Source: Trichaptum fuscoviolaceum
Lineage: Eukaryota; Basidiomycota; Agaricomycetes; Hymenochaetales; Trichaptaceae
DNA: 64,000 nucleotides
NCBI GenBank assembly: GCA_910574455.1
Contig: CAJSYZ010000004.1
Span: forward strand, 1,364,001-1,428,000
Direction of reading: 5' to 3'
Of this stretch, positions 49,804 through 61,394 are shown piece by piece. Below the pieces are notes generated by a model. It saw only the letters and a program-made list of their open reading frames with translations, ran no database searches and was not told the DNA's origin. The translations under genes were made by a program, and so were the position numbers. The first letter of the stretch is position 1. Every line of letters begins with the position of its first letter.

Positions 49804-51031
49804 GATGAAAAATGGTTTGCGGGATAGACTCTAGAAAAGAGGACGAGAAGCTTTCCTGTACGGAGCCTTATATATTTTGAGATGTCATAGCTGGACTTAT
49901 TCATGAAAGCTGACATTGAAAGAGGAGAATTAACGCACCGGATGGCCAGAGTTCCAGAGCCTTCACACGTAATTCATCCAAGCATGCTGTCCAAGTGTGA
50001 CATTACCTTTCAATGCAATGTTTGGCAGCAGTGCTTGACTACCGGTGAATGGAATTTCCGGTGCTTCAATGTGTTTAGCTGGTGCGATGCAACGGACTGT
50101 GGACAGCAGTGAAGTGCAGGAACAGAAACAAGCAATTTCATCCGCAAGTCATAGATAGTAGTATTTTAAGTAGAGGCTGAAGATTTTGATGAACTGAGTA
50201 GGAAAGATATTCAAAGACTTTATGATGGTCAAATTACAAGAGGAAAACTTGAACCTGAACATGACTTTTGACGGACCCGAACCGTAGCTTACGACATTAC
50301 AACTACAGTTCGGGATGACGTGTGTGACGGTTCGGGTCCGTCTGTAGAAGCACCGGGACTGCTGTTAACCCGGGCACAGTCCGGCCGAAGTCACGGCGGT
50401 ACATCACCGACCGGTGTCTTGATCTTGGTTATTGCCGTACTTATACATATGACAATGTCACTCACAGGGGAAACACTTGGAAAATTTGTTCTGACTCATT
50501 TAGAAAAAAGAAACTTTTCTCCCAAAATACATAACTTTCATATGAGTACTTTTTTCCCAAAATTTTCTGCATTGTTTTGTAGCTAAGGCTGATACCTGAC
50601 CTTTGATATGCCAAAGCACGTCTTTCTTCATGTCTGAGTGAGGAGTAAGGGGGCGAAGTTTTCGTGACAAATTAAACTTGAAGTTCACGTGGTGCAGTGG
50701 CTGAAAAGGCATGTCGTCTGCCTTAGTAAGGAAATTGTCGGTGTCCAAGGCAGTGTGGCAGCCTGCCGCGAATCTGGCTAACAATGTCGCAACTTCGTGC
50801 AAAAAAAAATCCGACGAGTGACATAATTGATGCCAGTAACACAATCATCATCTAAGGACCATTTCACATAAGTACAGAACCCTCCGGTAGGCTTGCGAGT
50901 CTGCTGCCCTAGCACGGCAAAGCGGATAATTTAAGAGATATGTATATGTTCATTTTCATTCGCACAAACTTAAACGAGTCGTAATGTTCTATGTGTTGCT
51001 CAACTTGAATATCTATGACTTGTCCGAATTA
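49804..51031. other. Intergenic region between reductase and carrier
   Basis: 1.2 kb with the reductase promoter (TATATA near 49870). A Cys-rich 69-codon frame at 49903-50112 has no signal peptide or recognised match, so I do not call it. A perfect inverted repeat lies at 50270-50342. The stretch 50500-50580 is AT-rich. Confidence 0.4.
50270..50342. repeat. 15-bp perfect inverted repeat with a 43-base loop
   Basis: GACGGACCCGAACCG at 50270-50284 is the reverse complement of CGGTTCGGGTCCGTC at 50328-50342. It could form a hairpin or bind a dimeric protein. No target duplication was seen, so a transposon is not shown. Confidence 0.7.
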
Positions 51032-52318
51032 TTAAGATAGCAAGCGAACGATGCCTTCGAATACGCCAAACGTTGCCATGTTTACAGGAACGGCTCTGAA
51101 AATTACATCAATAACTTGACAGTGAGAAGAAAGACGTCGTTCAGGACTTACCTAAGAAGTGTAGGGGTCAGTCCGCGAAAGAAGAAAGTCAGGCCTTCTG
51201 TGCGATATGAGTTGATCAAGGTCGACCAAGTGGTCCGATAGGGGTTTTCTGAGCTTGTCGTCATGGGGCTAGGGCTTACAGGGAGTCCAAGAGTGTTAGG
51301 GGGAGGTCCATTGTATTCTACGCCCTGCACTCGTGTCTTCACGACGTCGAACATAAAAGTCGCCAGCCAACCGCTAATCCCCGCCAGGGCTCCCGCCGTG
51401 AGCAGAGCAGGCCACGACAATGAATTTGTACCTCCTTCTCCAGAGGGCGGCGGAGTAAAGTACCGTAGAGCTCCCTCATACTGAAGAACATTAGGAAACT
51501 GGTAACTTGTAGAGGGGAAATTGTATCGATACCGTAGCAAAATAAGCGCCGTATCCGACGTCTCGCAGGGCTGTGGCCGTTATACCCCGATACAGACCAC
51601 GAACGCCGGTTCTTCGGAAGATATCAACGGCTACTGCACGAGTCGAAGGTTGATGCTCAACAATATTCTGCTGCCGGATTTTAATGAGCTCTATGGGACA
51701 GGTTATGAACCTATGGAATGAAAGAAAAGATGCCATTAGTTGGGTCGAAATATCATAATGAACTCCACGCACGATGAGACTATGCCACTTCCGACTCCTG
51801 CTAAGCCAACCTGGGTCAATGTTGGGATGGCATCGTCGGAGTCAACCTGCATGCGCATGAAGAAGCGGTAGCTTGCGAATATCAGGCCGTTTAGAGGAGC
51901 AGCGGATACCTAGGAAAACACTTCATTAAACCTTTTGTATCAATAAACCATTGAAAGGTTTTAGCTACCATTGGCGAGACTATTCCCTTGAATAACCCTC
52001 TAAATCGCTCTTCGCGGACGATCGTGGTGAAGGCATGGAAGGTAGATCGGTATCTGGAACGTGTTTCTGGGTTTTGGAAGCGTACTTTCACTTAGAGCTG
52101 GCGTCAGTACTTCATCCCTCGAACAGGCTACCACAGGTTGCTACTTACCAGTGTCGAAGGGAAACGCAATGACAAGCCCTGCCATACCCGCCAGTGTGCC
52201 CGCTACGAAGTCGACAACCGGATTAATTTTTGCTATATTGGCATGAACATCCGTGCTCTCTGGAAGGCAACAGCATGGGCTTACGCTTCTTAACCTTGAA
52301 TGCTTCATCATTATCCAT
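51032..52318 (-). CDS. Mitochondrial carrier family (SLC25) protein
   Basis: A six-helix transporter of the mitochondrial inner membrane. The three family repeats are visible: VAGTLAGMAGLVIAFPFDT then VKVRFQ; CPIELIKIRQQ; and FMFDVVKTRVQ. In each the P-x-[DE]-x-x-[KR] signature is kept, except that the third has Met for Pro. The start ATG at 52318 (MDNDEAFKVKK) is chosen because its exon splices in phase into the first helix; the longer upstream frame does not. The end is AVPVNMATFGVFEGIVRLLS. The sequence looks most like the carnitine/basic amino-acid carriers (Ymc1, Crc1, SLC25A29/45). The transported substrate is uncertain. About seven exons. Confidence 0.85.
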
Positions 52319-52764
52319 CTCCTCAGTATCATTAGGCTATTATTTCATGAAGTCTGGATAGTTCTTGTTGGATAGACACTCGAGCCACAGAACATGAACC
52401 GGACCTTATGACTTAAGTTTTTGGTGCGAGAGTCGGGGTCACCTAGTTTAAGGTTAATTTCGCAAGCTTTCTGATCTGAAACGATGTTATTCTTCTAAGA
52501 TGTTTTTGAATACGCAAGCTCAGAGTTTCTTGAGATGTAGATGGTGGAGGTTTGAGCTTAAGGTGTTCAACGTTGCGCGAGGCGAGATCTTGAAAGATTG
52601 CCTACTGGCAGTGTTATCTTATCTTATCTTCTTCACAATTTCCGTTTACAGTTGATATCGACCCACTTTGATTTCTAGACTCAACGCTTCTGTTTTTCTC
52701 TTTCGATCTTTATATACTTCAAGTATAGGAGGGTCTTGCAATATCCCCTCTCACGACCTTCACC
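52319..52764. other. Divergent promoter region of the carrier and ERG1
   Basis: 446 bases between the two starts. TATCTTATCTTATCTTC near 52616-52632 is a short tandem repeat, with TATATACTT near 52711-52719. No gene lies here. Confidence 0.5.
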
Positions 52765-54638
52765 ATGCCCAAACCCTCAAATACTTACGATGTTGTCATT
52801 GTAGGCGGAGGTGTTGCAGGTTGTGCTCTCGCTCATGGTTTGGCGACTATCACTTCTCCTGCCCGATCTCGGCCTTTGCGAATTGCGTTGCTAGAGAGGT
52901 CGCTCGCTGAGCCCGACCGCATCGTAGGGGAGCTTCTACAGCCTGGAGGATGCACGGCTCTACGCAAGCTGGGGATGGAAGATTGCTTGGACAATATCGG
53001 TGCAGTCCCCGTTCGTGGATATTGCGTCGTGAACGACGGCAAGCAGGTGCACATTCCGTACCCTAATGGAAACGAAGGCAGGAGCTTTCACCATGGAAAG
53101 TTCATTATGGCACTGCGTGAGAAGGCAAAGATTGCACCGGGCGTGGAAGTTATTGAGGCTACCGTCAGCCAGCTTGTGACTTGCAAGGTTACTGAGCGTA
53201 TACTGGGGGTGAGGGCGACGCGGAAGGGGAAGGAGGTGGAAGGCGAGTCAGATTCAAAGCTGCCGAAGGAGGAGTTCTTTGGAAATATCGTCTTCATTGC
53301 GGATGGCTGCTTCTCAAATTTCCGTGCGGAGGTCATGGGTGAAAAGTTCGAGAAGCCAGTGACGAAGAGCTATTTCATCGGTGCGATCTTGAAGGACGTC
53401 AAGCTTCCCATCGACAAGCACGGCACTGTCGCTCTTGTAAGGGACTCTGGCCCTGTTCTGCTCTACCAGATTGCAGAGCACGACACTCGTATATTGATTG
53501 ATATCAAGACACCTCTTCCATCCGACCTCAAGGTGAGTAGACAGTCAGTCTTTCTAGAGTTAATAAACAATTACTAACACCAAAGAATATATCGTAGTCA
53601 TATATAATCAACAAGGTCCTTCCCGAACTTCCTTCCGAACTTCATGTCCCTATACAAAACACGGTAGAGAATGACCGGCTACGACGAATGCCCAACTCCT
53701 TCCTTCCTCCCGTCGAGCAAGGCGGTGAGCAGACGAAGGAAGGTGTCATTCTCGTCGGAGATGCGTGGAATATGCGACACCCGCTGACTGGTGGTATGTC
53801 TGCGCCTTCATCTATCTTTGCTATCCTAGTAACTGTCATTGCAGGCGGAATGACCGTTGCTCTTAACGACGTTGTTATCCTTACCGACTTCCTTCGCACT
53901 GTTCGACACTTCGAGGATTGGGAAGAAATGACTCACATCCTCCACTCTTGGCATTGGTCGCGAAAGCCTCTGGGCTCGACAATCAACATTCTCAGTATCG
54001 CGCTATACGATTTATTTGGCGCCGAGGGTTTGTCTCATTCATTGTACTACATCACTCAGGATTGATTGTTCTTACGGCACCTACTATTTTATTTGCACAC
54101 AACTTGTTGTACTTTTATCATTTATCAGATGAGAACCTTGAGGTGCTCCGCATCGGCTGCTTTAAATACTTCGAACGCGGCGGTCGGTGTGTTCGCGAAC
54201 CGGTCGAGCTGTTGGCTGGGTACGTTCTTTTCCCTCCCCCTATCCCCTCCTACCTATTCCAAGCGCCGTGTCAACCACCTTGACCCTGTTCCCAAGGGTC
54301 CCGAAGATGTTCCCTAGTGACTGATTCTTTTCACCTTCCGCTTTATTGTCTCCAGGATCGCACCGTCACCCGTCAAGCTCTTCTTGCACTTCTTCGCCGT
54401 TGCGTTTTATTCGTTATGGGTACTTTTCACCCACCCGCGCCCAGTTCCGGTAGCGGAAGGATCCGAAAAGCGCATCCTCGTCCGGCCAAGGATCGACGAA
54501 TATCCTGGATTACTCCTCAAATCCTTAAGAGTGGTGAGTCGCATCGAAAGCTCTCGCAGATGTCGACTAACTTGAAACCGATAGTTTTGGACTGCTTGTG
54601 TCGTCTTTGGGCCTCCGCTATGGAGTGAACTAAGTTAG
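52765..54638 (+). CDS. ERG1: Squalene monooxygenase (squalene epoxidase)
   Basis: This FAD enzyme of the endoplasmic reticulum and lipid droplets converts squalene to 2,3-oxidosqualene in ergosterol synthesis; it is the target of allylamines. The FAD-binding GGGVAGCALAHG opens the protein (first exon 52765-53532, 256 codons). Then come GELLQPGG, the DG motif ADGCFSNFR and the GD motif GDAWNMRHPLTGG. The C-terminus is hydrophobic (LFLHFFAVAFYSLWVLF) and ends FWTACVVFGPPLWSELS. Six or more exons. The length, about 480 residues, is normal. It has no visible damage. Neighbouring genes are other housekeeping genes with no pathway link. Confidence 0.96.
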
Positions 54639-54990
54639 ATGGATGGAAAGGTTGAAAACAGAACTCAGGGACATTGACATTCTCGCTTTGCGATCCAGAT
54701 AGCACCACTCATCAAAATCTTAGCGCATAGTAGACTTATCATTATTTCTGTGTCATTTACATTACTGTCTTTCTTTGAATATAATGCATAATTTCCGGTT
54801 ATTACGTCAATGCCAAATTTAGCGCTTGGTGCGCCGTCGCGACGCGTACCAATTTCTTCAACTTGAACCTTCTGCTGACGGTCACAGCCTTTCTTTCGTC
54901 GCTGCGCACTCTTGTGCCGAAGGAACGCGCATATACGACCTTGCTGTTGATAAAGGGGATCTGGCAGAGGGTCGAACTACACAAGTCGTC
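54639..54990. other. Intergenic region between ERG1 and DNM1
   Basis: 352 bases with the ERG1 terminator region (AT-rich near 54720-54790) and the DNM1 promoter. I see no other gene. Confidence 0.45.
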
Positions 54991-57778
54991 ATGGACTCCG
55001 AACTGATATCGCTGGTCAACAAGCTCCAAGATACTTTCAGTAATCTTGGTGAGTCTTGCGGATTTGTATCTGAGTGTTACTGTTGCTCATAAAACTCTAG
55101 GAGGAGAGCTTGATATGCCGCAGATTGTAGTGGTGAGTCTATTATCAAGATTCTATTATTTAACGCTGAGATGAGCCAAGGTCGGAAGCCAATCTGCAGG
55201 CAAATCAAGTGTTCTCGAAACGTACGTTATCCAGAACTCCAAGCGTGAAGCTATTCTGATCACCTCCTAGTATCGTTGGGCGAGACTTTCTGCCGCGGGG
55301 GTCAGGCATTGTTACGCGTCGGCCACTGGTGCTACAGCTCATACACAGTCCTGCACCTTCTCCTCAAGGAGACAGAGAATGGGGACAATTCCTTCACCTT
55401 GACAAGCGCTTCTCGGATTTCGATGAGATTCGGAAAGAAATTGAACAGGAGACCCTTCGCGTGGCCGGGCAGAACAAAGGCATCAGCAAGTTGCCCATCC
55501 ACCTGCGGATATACAGTCCAGATGTGTTGGACTTGACGTTGGTGGATTTGCCGGGCTTGACGAAGATCCCGGTTGGAGATCAGCCGTCAGATATTGAGAA
55601 GCAGATTCGGGGACTGGTGCTGGATTATATCACGAGGGAGAACAGGTGCGTGCCGTTGGAATGCTGAATGCTGAATAAAGCTGATAGTCCTTCAGTGTCA
55701 TCCTATCTGTATCTGCTGCAAATGTCGATCTCGCCAACTCTGAGTCATTGAAGCTTGCTCGCCAGGTTGATCCGCAGGGGCGACGGACGATAGGAGTGCT
55801 TACAAAGCTTGACCTTATGGATGCTGGCACCAACGCTCTCGACATCCTTACAGGGCGGGTGTACCCGCTAAAACTCGGCTTCATTGGTGTAGTTAACAGG
55901 TCCCAGCAAGACATTAACTCCAGTAAATCCATGAAAGATGCGCTCGAATCTGAATCCGAGTACTTCTCATCTCACCCCGCATATCGCAACATTGCGCACA
56001 AGTGTGGCACGCGCTATCTCGCACGAACACTAAACCAAGTCCTAATGAACCACATTCGCGACAAACTACCAGACATGAAAGCACGACTGAACACACTCAT
56101 GGGACAGACTCAGCAAGAACTAGCTTCTTTCGGTGACTCAGCGGTGTTCGGTGACGCCAATGCTCAGGGAGCGTTAGTTCTCCGCGTGATGACGCAGTTC
56201 GCACGCGACTTCGTCGCGAGTATCGAGGGCACGAGTCTGGACATCTCGACGAAGGAGCTCTGCGGAGGTGCACGGATATACTACATCTTCAATGATGTGT
56301 TCGGGCATGCATTAGAGTCTATAGATTCCACTTCCGGCCTCGACTCGCAGGATATCCGGACCGCAATACGTAATTCGACGGGCCCAAGACCCAGCCTGTT
56401 CGTTCCCGAAGTAGCGTTCGAGCTATTGGTGAAGCCGCAGATCAAGCTGCTGGAATCGCCAAGTTTGCGTTGTGTTGAGTTGGTGTACGAAGAGCTTGTA
56501 CGGATATGTCACAATTGCACAAGTGCAGTACGTCCTTGGCCCTTTGCATATTCAAACACTTACGAATTAATCCTTGGATAGGAACTGCAACGATTCCCTC
56601 GCCTGCATTCCCAAATTATCGAGGTCGTATCAGAGCTATTGCGTGAAAGGCTGGGGCCAACTTCGGAGTATACACAGAGCCTGATTGCGATTCAGGCTGC
56701 GTATATTAACACGAATCACCCGGCGTTCGTCGCCGGATCAGTCGGTGCTGCGAAACAAATGAATGGTCCGAATCATGTCAAAGCTTTACCACAACCGCAA
56801 AGAGTGAGTTCTCCTTACATACATACCGAGATACCCCTTTGCTAAATGAAACATGTTAGCCATCATCCACGGAACCCATGAATGGCATCTTCACCCAAGA
56901 GGAGGAAGACGAGATCTCGGATGAAGCAACAACTCCGATCAGTAGGGAGGGCCGTTCTGTGTCTTCGACGGTTCATGACCGATCGAAGATAGTCAGCTCT
57001 GCACCCGTCTCAGGAAATGTCTCTTCCTCTTCTACGACTTCCAGACAATCACGCGTACACCATCACCACCATCAGAACGAACCTCCTCGGCGTGCATCCT
57101 CGACTACACCCACCGGCGGGTCATCTGCCACAGCTCGTGACACATTCCTCAACTACTTCTTCGGTCAACAACCAAATGGGTCTTCTAGTGTAACAAGCTC
57201 CGGGGTCAGCTCTGGTATTGGGCTTTCGGCTGCAATGCTCTCTGGGTCGGCACCACACGCTCGCGATTTACACCAATCGCCGCCCCTAACCGGACTCCTG
57301 GCTGGCAAGAATGGCCCAGACGGAAGCAACTCTGCCCTGGATATGAAGAGCCTGAGCAAGCATATCGAAGCGGTATGTTATTTTACCTCGTTTCCCCTCG
57401 CGGCTGTAATCCAGGGGAGTCTGGACTGACGGATTGTGTTTCCATGTCTAGATTCCCTCCGATAGCAATTCTCAGCTATCAGTACGCGAAGAGATGGAAA
57501 CGACACTGATCCGTAACCTCATTGCCTCTTACTTCAACATCGTTCGGCAGACGATTCAGGACCTTGTCCCGAAAGCCATTATGCACTTCCTGGTTAATCA
57601 CACCTCGCAACATGTGCAGAATCGGCTCGTCTCATCGTTATACAACCCCGACTTGTTCAAAGCGCTGCTGAATGAGGATGAGACGATTGTGGCGGAGCGA
57701 GCTAGGGTTAAGGCGTTGCTGGATGCGTACAAGGAGGCGTTCAAAACACTTTCGGAAGTTAACCTGAAGGCAGCATAA
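54991..57778 (+). CDS. DNM1: Dynamin-related GTPase Dnm1 (mitochondrial and peroxisomal fission)
   Basis: A self-assembling GTPase that constricts mitochondria and peroxisomes. The G domain has the P-loop GSQSAGKSS (completed by splicing), the switch [19 protein letters not shown] and TKLDLMD. The middle domain block [14 protein letters not shown] and [16 protein letters not shown] is diagnostic for Dnm1 rather than Vps1, although the first residues ([14 protein letters not shown]) recall Vps1. A long Ser/His-rich insert with [14 protein letters not shown] follows (about 56880-57360, insert B). The GTPase effector domain ends [13 protein letters not shown]. The start at 54991 is chosen because it is the first ATG fitting the family N-terminus. 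About nine exons. The protein should be complete at about 760 residues. Confidence 0.93.
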
Positions 57779-58170
57779 AAATCCTCAATCTATTTATCCA
57801 TGCTGTTTCTACAACAACGAAGTATATTAACACATCTTGGGTCATACATAGACAATCGATAATTTGCTTTCAGATTTTCTTTCCATGAGTAACGTTATGG
57901 CATTGCAGGATTTCTATGTACAGTGGAAGAAAGAATGGCGTGAAAACATTGAAAAATCATGAAAGCTCTTGTGAGGTCCCGGTAGTAAATAATATTCTTG
58001 GGTTCGATAGCAGACTAGAGTGTGAATAGATTCTATCTAATTGTCGAGGCGTTTAGTACCAATTAGAAGCTGAGATAAGGAAAAGTTTGGAGAAGAGTAC
58101 ATATTCATGCTACATCTGCCATGCGTGATGGCGGGGAGAGGGTTTCGCAGTTCGGTGTGATGGTAAATAT
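57779..58170. other. Intergenic region between convergent DNM1 and BCS1-like genes
   Basis: 392 AT-rich bases between two stop codons, presumably two polyadenylation regions. No gene was recognised. Confidence 0.5.
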
Positions 58171-61100
58171 TTAGGAAGAGGCGGAAGGCTCTGTGGTAGG
58201 CTCGGTGATCGACACGGTAGTGGTAGACGTCTCTGATGCGGTGGCATTCTTGACGTTGACCCACTTCTCAGAGCCTTCCTTCGCGACCTCCGTGGTGGTT
58301 GCGGCATCGACGAGTTTGTCAATCTCCTCATCAGATGTCATACTGTCTTCCGTATCCACATCACAACCTTCAGAGTCGGACGAGCTCGAAGAGTCAGATG
58401 GCGATGCCGGAGGGGCAGCGACTTGCGGAGGTACCACAATATCCTTAGTCTCCGTGATCGTCTCTGCGGGTTTCGGGACTTCCTTCACCTCCTTTGTCAC
58501 TGTCTTTTCTGTCGTCTTCTGCGTGCGATATCAGCAATGTTCAATGGGTACTATATGTAGCAGATAACTCACGGTTACCTCCTTCTCCACTTCCGCTTCG
58601 GCTTCTTTCTTTGCCAGGGCCTCCTTCTAGATAGAAATAACAAGACATGAGCACGACATGATTAGAGATATAAAGTATAGGAGTTTAAGCTTCTTACCTC
58701 CTCCTTTTCCTTCTTTAGCTTCAGTTTCATCTCGCGTTCCTTGATTATCCTGATTAGAGAGTTATCGATGGAATCAGCGTTTATCGATGAAGAACGTTAC
58801 GGCATGGCATCGCTTACCATTCAGCGACCTCCTCTACACATTCACGCGGTCGTGTTTTGTTCTTGAGAAGGTAACCCTGCAAGCTTGCGACCTATTCATA
58901 ACACACGCGATCCAAATGCCGATGTCAATTTCAATATTGATCTTTATATACGCAAAGGCATGGGGTAGATAACAGAAGATGGAAATTATACGCACGCTCA
59001 TCTCATTATCGGGGATTTGGTCCGCAAAACGCTTTGCGAGGACGTTGAGCTCATCCTCTAGTAGGAGGGGGATTGAGTGGGCTGCTGCCTTGCGCTTCGA
59101 TCCTGGCAAGTTCTTCTGCGCGACATTTGAAGTTTTGTCATTACCCTTATCCTCAGCACTAACATCTGATGGTGCCTCCTCGACTTCGGCGACCTTTTTG
59201 CATGGGAAGAAGCACTTGAAAATGCCCTCCGCTTGCCACTTCGTCGCATTTGTGAAATTCACCCAGACATCCATACGACCTGGGCGGCTCAGCGCGGGGT
59301 CAAGGCGCTCGATGTGGTTCGTTGTAGCGAACAGGAGTCTAATGTGGGAATGGATAAGTAGCAAATCTTACTGCTTTGCATCTCTGTCTCACCTGCCCTC
59401 CGCGGCTGCCACGCCGTCCAGAGCGTTCAGAAGACCGCTCAGACTCAACGTCGAACCGTCGGAGCCTTCCGAGTCCTTATCCTTATCCTTTTTCGAGGAA
59501 GAGGATGTCGACGTTGGTGCGCCTGTCGATTTCTCATCACGGGAGACGCCACGGGTGAATGCCGCATCTAAATCTTCGAGAAGAAGAATGCATCTAAGAC
59601 AGGAGTGTCATTAGGGATTTTAATTGGACCGGTTCTGCGATGGACAAACCTCGTAGGTACCTGGCCCATCAAGGTCGCTAATGTATTATCGCTCATGCTG
59701 GAAAAAGAAACAGTGTTCAGCCCCCGGAATGCAAGAAGCAGCTTGAAATGTAGGGTACTGACCCTTTGGACGAAAGACTGACGACATAGATGTCGAGACC
59801 AAGTTCGCCTGCTAGAGAGTGAATAAGGGAAGTCTTCCCGCTGGAGAACGTTTGAGAACACGTTTTAGACTGCACAGGATGGATTCAACAGACCTGCCAG
59901 GAACACCATGAAGAAGGTACCCTCTACGGAACGGAATGCCTGGAGTTGAATACATCATAAGCTATTCTGGGAAGCAGCTAAAAAAACGTTATCCACATAC
60001 CTCTTTCTGCGTACCAATCTTCTGATCGCAAGAAGTCCCGACAGTCGTTCAAGATCATCTCTTTTACACCAGGCTCCAGGACGATAGAGCTCATTGGGCG
60101 CTTCTGACGAGCGCCATTCCATCGCCAGGTGGCGTACCTGCGTGAAAGTCGGATCATTAATTCAATCCATGATGATCAGCAGAGGACTTTGTGCGCAGAT
60201 ACTCACTGGTCGGCCATGAAAATATGTACACGGTGTTCTGCATCCTTTTCATAATCTCTTTTGGCTTCAAGAACGAGTTTTTTTAGGATGCTGTTGTTTC
60301 GTGCCACAACACTATAAAAGTGTAAGAACGAATATCAAGCTGATACCGAAAATTCGCAAATTACCTAACTGAGAGCTCGCAATACGCGTAAACGCTCTGG
60401 CCGCGCTTCGTCCGTGTTATCTGCAGGGACAAGACGTCAGATATTATTTAGTTCTCATCGAGTCGAAATCATGATACGCACCCGCAACCAGTGGCCACGG
60501 TAGTAGATGGTGTGTGTTGTACCTGTGAATCGGTGCACAAATAAATGAGTTTTCTGTTCGGGACGAGTAGTAGGGTCGCAAGCCGTAGGGAAATTCGATG
60601 CACCGGAAAAGTAAATCCAGAGACGTACCGAGGCTGGGCATGAAAGCTACCTTCCGTTTGCGACGTCCATGCACTAACTCATCCCCTTCATCCTCCTCCT
60701 CTTCTTCGAGATCCCCCGCCGTACTCTGTGATATACTCGAACGTCCAACCGACCGTGTGGTGATCTCAAATTCCCGGCTTTGTCCCCAAGCGGGTTGCTA
60801 TTAAGTAGAAATGAAGAAAATAAGCATTAATTCATCCGAAACATCAGAAGGAATGTCAAGGAGGTAAGTACTGCCACGTCAATACAGATCGTGCACTGGA
60901 CTTCCCAGGGGCTTTCCATGAAGATTCCGAATACACCGATGTGTTCGGTAGCATAAAGGGGCTTTTAGACAAACCTTGGATAGCCAGTGCATCAACCTAT
61001 ACAGAACTTGTCAGGACTCTTCGGGTTTCGCAACGGTTCCGAGCCAAGGCATTACTACTCACCAATCGTAAGGGTAATCTTCTTGGCTGAAATGAGCTGT

Positions 61101-61394
61101 CAAGAAGAACGCTGCGGATTCATTTCGCATTAGCGGACCGACAATGACTGGAGCGCATAGGAAGTACGTGGCGAGAAGTAGATTACTCACAGTCAACAAA
61201 TCCGTTCCACGCTGACTTGGACAACCTCCTTGCAGTTTCTACAGTGCCTCCGATGACCACCCATTTCTTGAGATTGTGGTATCAACTTTGTGTTTTCAAT
61301 TGCAGGTGGCGATGGTAGTATAGCTTACAAAGGTGTCTTGGATAGCAGCAGAGTTCATCCCCAAAGGAGACAGCACATTCTTGAAGAGGTCCAT
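58171..61394 (-). CDS. BCS1-like mitochondrial AAA ATPase
   Basis: A Bcs1-type AAA protein. In yeast Bcs1 moves the Rieske protein across the inner mitochondrial membrane; mushroom genomes hold many paralogues of unknown role. The N-terminal BCS1_N region contains FLTAHFSQEDYPYDWLM and a REFEITTR-type strand. Walker A is GVPGSGKTSLIHSLAGELG (joined by splicing near 59850), Walker B CILLLEDLDAAF, and the sensor block LLFATTNHIERLDPALSRPG (near 59330-59300). A charged Ser/Lys/Asp insert (STSSSSKKDKDKDSEGS) lies between Walker B and the sensor. The C-terminal exon is a Glu/Ser-rich tail (58500-58171) with an SDSEGCDVDTEDS patch. Those additions are absent from yeast Bcs1. About 15 exons. Start 61394 opens MDLFKNVLSPLG. 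Confidence 0.88.

Noticed and set aside
49903..50112. Small Cys-rich protein
   Set aside because: No signal peptide, no introns and no known pattern of cysteines. Too weak to call.
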